Source: JAILLW01 sp045640525
GTDB lineage: Bacteria > Bacillota > Clostridia > Lachnospirales > Lachnospiraceae
DNA: 64,000 bases
Direction of reading: 5' to 3'
NCBI GenBank assembly: GCA_045640525.1
Contig: JAZUFE010000022.1
Span: forward strand, 19,043-83,042
A program made the translations under genes and the position numbers. Under the pieces are notes generated by a model. The model was not told the DNA's origin and made no database searches. It saw only the letters and a program-made list of their open reading frames with translations. This document shows, piece by piece, positions 62,628 to 64,000 of this stretch (the stretch's first letter is position 1; each line of letters starts with the position of its first letter).

Positions 62628-62824
62628 GCCGCCAGCTATCAACGAGAAATTCCGAAGTGAAATGGACTTGATCTCAAGAAATCCCGCTATTTGAATCCAA
62701 CCGCCCACAAGCGCAAGTGTAACAATTTTACGTGTTAACTAATTGGGACAGTAACTTAAATCTATTACTGTTATCTGTGGGTAATGTGTCCACACTATGG
62801 GGTACATTATAATATAAGTAATCA

Positions 62825-62853
62825 TTGACAGCCTCTATTATTATTATTATTAA
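62825..62853 (+). promoter_or_regulatory. Probable promoter of the secreted-protein gene
   Basis: TTGACA at 62825-62830, 17-nt spacer, TATTAA at 62848-62853. The leader to the ATG (about 60 nt) contains an imperfect hairpin between GTGATTTATCG and CGATAAAATC (62859-62869 with 62883-62892). An alternative -10 TATAAT at 62808 lacks a good -35. Confidence 0.55.
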
Positions 62854-62921
62854 CTTGCGTGATTTATCGCCAACTGCTTGGACGATAAAATCGCAGAATA
62901 ATATGTTAACGGAGGTAGGAG

Positions 62922-63713
62922 ATGAAGAGAAAAGTTAGATTATTGTTGGCTGTGATATTAGCCATGACGATGGTTATGGGAATTGGTGTGACGGCGTTTA
63001 CAGAGGAAAAATATGAATTGAGTATAAGCGGTGAACCTCAAGGAACTGCGTATATGTATTTTCCGGATGATATTGTAAGTGGTCAAAACGTCACATTTGT
63101 ACGTTTTGGTACGAGCGAAACAAAGAGCTCATATATTGGAGTAAAGAATACTGATAATTATAGTTTTTTCTCAAACACAAACAATTTTAATCCTGTTCCA
63201 CAAAAAGGAGAATGTTATTACTATCAGGGCGATGAGAGACCGTACTATCGACATGCTACAAATGCTTCAGTAAGAATTATTTCAGATCCTATTGAACCTA
63301 CCCAAAAGAGCTCTTCAGCTTCTGCTCATGTCCACAGTTTCACATGGCAGACCATTTACGAAGCAACACCTAATTCGGACGGATTGGAAGGAGAAGTATG
63401 TTCCTGTGGCGCAACAAGAAATACACAACCTATTTCGGCAATGGATTATGCAATTAATAAGTATGCTGAAGATACAATTCGCGTAGCCAAGCCCGGTCAG
63501 AAGATTACGTTGGAATTTGGAGAATTTAATTCATTCCCTCGTTACATGATGGAGAAGGTAGCTGCAAGAATGAATGAAAATATTACGTTCGTATTTAAGT
63601 TCAAGCAGAATAAGAAGATGCAGACAGTAACAATCGAACCCGGAACAGCAATTGATTTGCAGTATGATTGGTACGGACCGGATAAGATGAAAGAGCTTTA
63701 CGGTGCAGAGTAG
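62922..63713 (+). CDS. Secreted protein of unknown function
   Basis: A 263-residue protein with a signal peptide (MKRKVRLLLAVILAMTMVMG, likely cut after ...GVTA). The first half is a Tyr/Asn-rich region (YMYFPDDIVSGQN, CYYYQGDERPYY). Then comes HVHSFTWQTIYEATPNSDG ending in VCSCGATRN, a histidine-tryptophan-cysteine motif frequent in exported proteins of Lachnospiraceae. The C-terminal ~95 residues (VAKPGQKITLEFGEFNSFP, then VFKFKQNKKMQTVTIEPG) form a probable beta-rich domain also seen with that motif. No cell-wall anchor is seen. GGAGG precedes the ATG. The gene lies between two copies of a 46-bp repeat. Confidence 0.75.
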   Translation: MKRKVRLLLAVILAMTMVMGIGVTAFTEEKYELSISGEPQGTAYMYFPDDIVSGQNVTFVRFGTSETKSSYIGVKNTDNYSFFSNTNNFNPVPQKGECYYYQGDERPYYRHATNASVRIISDPIEPTQKSSSASAHVHSFTWQTIYEATPNSDGLEGEVCSCGATRNTQPISAMDYAINKYAEDTIRVAKPGQKITLEFGEFNSFPRYMMEKVAARMNENITFVFKFKQNKKMQTVTIEPGTAIDLQYDWYGPDKMKELYGAE

Positions 63714-63755
63714 ATATATAAGACTAGTAATGAAAGAATAGAGTTAAGAATAGTT

Positions 63756-63791
63756 CGAGCCTTGGTATTTGATACCAAGGCTCGCTTTTTC
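63756..63791 (+). terminator. Intrinsic terminator after the secreted-protein gene
   Basis: A 13-bp perfect stem (CGAGCCTTGGTAT / ATACCAAGGCTCG) with a TTG loop is followed by CTTTTTCTTT. Confidence 0.92.
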
Positions 63792-63797
63792 TTTAAA

Positions 63798-63956
63798 TCA
63801 GTTATACAATTTATCCAGTTTATGTCCAAATGTCATAGCGGCATCCCCCGTCCTTTTGTCGTTGCCAACACTACTTACACATTTATCTACTGTAGCCGTT
63901 GTTTCGCCAACAGCGTTCTTTCTTTGCTTTCCTGAGTATACAGTAACATATTTTGA
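63798..63956 (-). pseudogene. 3' remnant of a minus-strand gene cut at the repeat boundary
   Basis: On the minus strand an open frame of 52 codons runs from the edge of the 46-bp repeat to a TGA at 63800-63798, giving a natural-looking protein tail (KYVTVYSGKQRKNAVG ... DAAMTFGHKLDKLYN). No start codon precedes it: the frame meets a TGA at 63959-63957, two to four bases inside the repeat. It is therefore read as the C-terminal part of a gene whose front was lost or displaced by the repeat. It could also be a chance frame. Confidence 0.4.
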
Positions 63957-64000
63957 TCACTGAACCGAATTCCTATTATTGAAACCTGTAAGAGTGAAAA
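63955..64000 (+). repeat. 46-bp direct repeat, copy 2 (truncated by the window edge)
   Basis: Exact copy of 62385-62430, 1,570 bp downstream. Left flanks of the two copies differ, so the repeat has a sharp left boundary at GATCAC. Confidence 0.95.

Larger units (their letters stand above)
62350..62824. other. Gene-free accessory stretch with repeats and hairpins
   Basis: Beyond the flavodoxin gene no convincing coding region exists before 62922. The stretch holds the first copy of a 46-bp direct repeat (62385-62430), seven or more occurrences of TGGACT/AGTCCA in both orientations between 62467 and 62700, a 13-bp perfect hairpin, and two imperfect copies of ATTTGARTCCARCCGCC (62617 and 62689). 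A smaller hairpin ACAGTAA / TTACTGT lies at 62748-62772. It reads like a decayed or repeat-derived intergenic element. Confidence 0.6.

Noticed and set aside
63769..63963. Plus-strand 64-codon frame after the secreted-protein gene
   Set aside because: It starts inside the terminator hairpin, lacks a ribosome site, and the opposite strand gives a more protein-like reading.

Overview
The window looks like chromosomal DNA from a low-GC Gram-positive anaerobe of the Clostridia, most likely the Lachnospiraceae (Butyrivibrio/Pseudobutyrivibrio/Lachnospira-like). This is inferred from gene content and order: DUF177-rpmF-plsX-acpP-rnc-smc-ftsY, rplS-lepB-rbgA-lepB-rnhB-(FliK-like)-(FlhB-like)-yraN, phoH followed by a PgpH relative, a pta-ackA pair, strong AGGAGG-type ribosome sites, TTGACA/TATAAT promoters and frequent GTG/TTG starts. 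No rRNA, phage, conjugation, CRISPR or complete insertion sequence genes are visible. One tRNA (Thr, CGT) is present.

Layout. 1-4.4 kb: the end of a solute-binding-protein-like gene, a Cache-GGDEF diguanylate cyclase, and convergent tmcAL. 4.5-7.6 kb: pta-ackA (acetate/ATP) and a zinc-ribbon membrane protein. 7.6-17.3 kb: DUF177-rpmF, then plsX-acpP-rnc-smc-ftsY-ilvA-lysozyme. 17.3-22.9 kb: rplS, two signal peptidases around rbgA, rnhB, a FliK-like/FlhB-tail pair and yraN. 23-33.9 kb: two membrane proteins of unknown role, rlmH, a pyrimidine nucleoside phosphorylase, phoH, a degenerate PgpH-like protein, a lipid-linked-sugar flippase-type protein, a flavoprotein, 5-formyl-THF cyclo-ligase and proA. 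33.9-37.7 kb on the minus strand: the polyamine importer potABCD. 37.9-50 kb: a lactonase, a VanY-type peptidase, tgt, yajC, leuB-ilvD-ilvB, an L,D-transpeptidase and serC-serA. 50-53 kb: a small unknown protein divergent from a branching-enzyme-like protein, then tRNA-Thr. 53.1-62.3 kb: argH, asd, a c-di-GMP phosphodiesterase, a DUF234-type ATPase, topB and a flavodoxin-ferredoxin. 62.3-64 kb: a repeat-rich accessory stretch carrying one secreted protein.

Most genes are housekeeping and tightly packed: one- or four-base stop/start overlaps suggest translational coupling in the smc-ftsY, ilvA-lysozyme, rbgA-lepB, rnhB-FliK-like-FlhB-like, rlmH, phoH and pot blocks. Amino-acid synthesis (ilvA, leuB, ilvD, ilvB, serC, serA, argH, asd, proA) is scattered through the window rather than gathered in complete pathway operons.

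The most notable observations are: (1) a glycogen-branching-enzyme homologue in which two of the three catalytic carboxylates are replaced (E to Q, D to E), with an added 77-residue charged helical tail; (2) a shortened PgpH-like protein whose HD metal motif reads HR; (3) a near-perfect promoter that appears to start transcription at the GTG of the DUF177 gene (leaderless mRNA); (4) a three-copy 37-bp tandem repeat made from the 3' end of topB; (5) a 46-bp exact direct repeat 1,570 bp apart flanking the secreted-protein gene, whose second copy abuts a truncated minus-strand coding remnant. All functional calls rest on reading the sequence and remembered family features; no searches were run.
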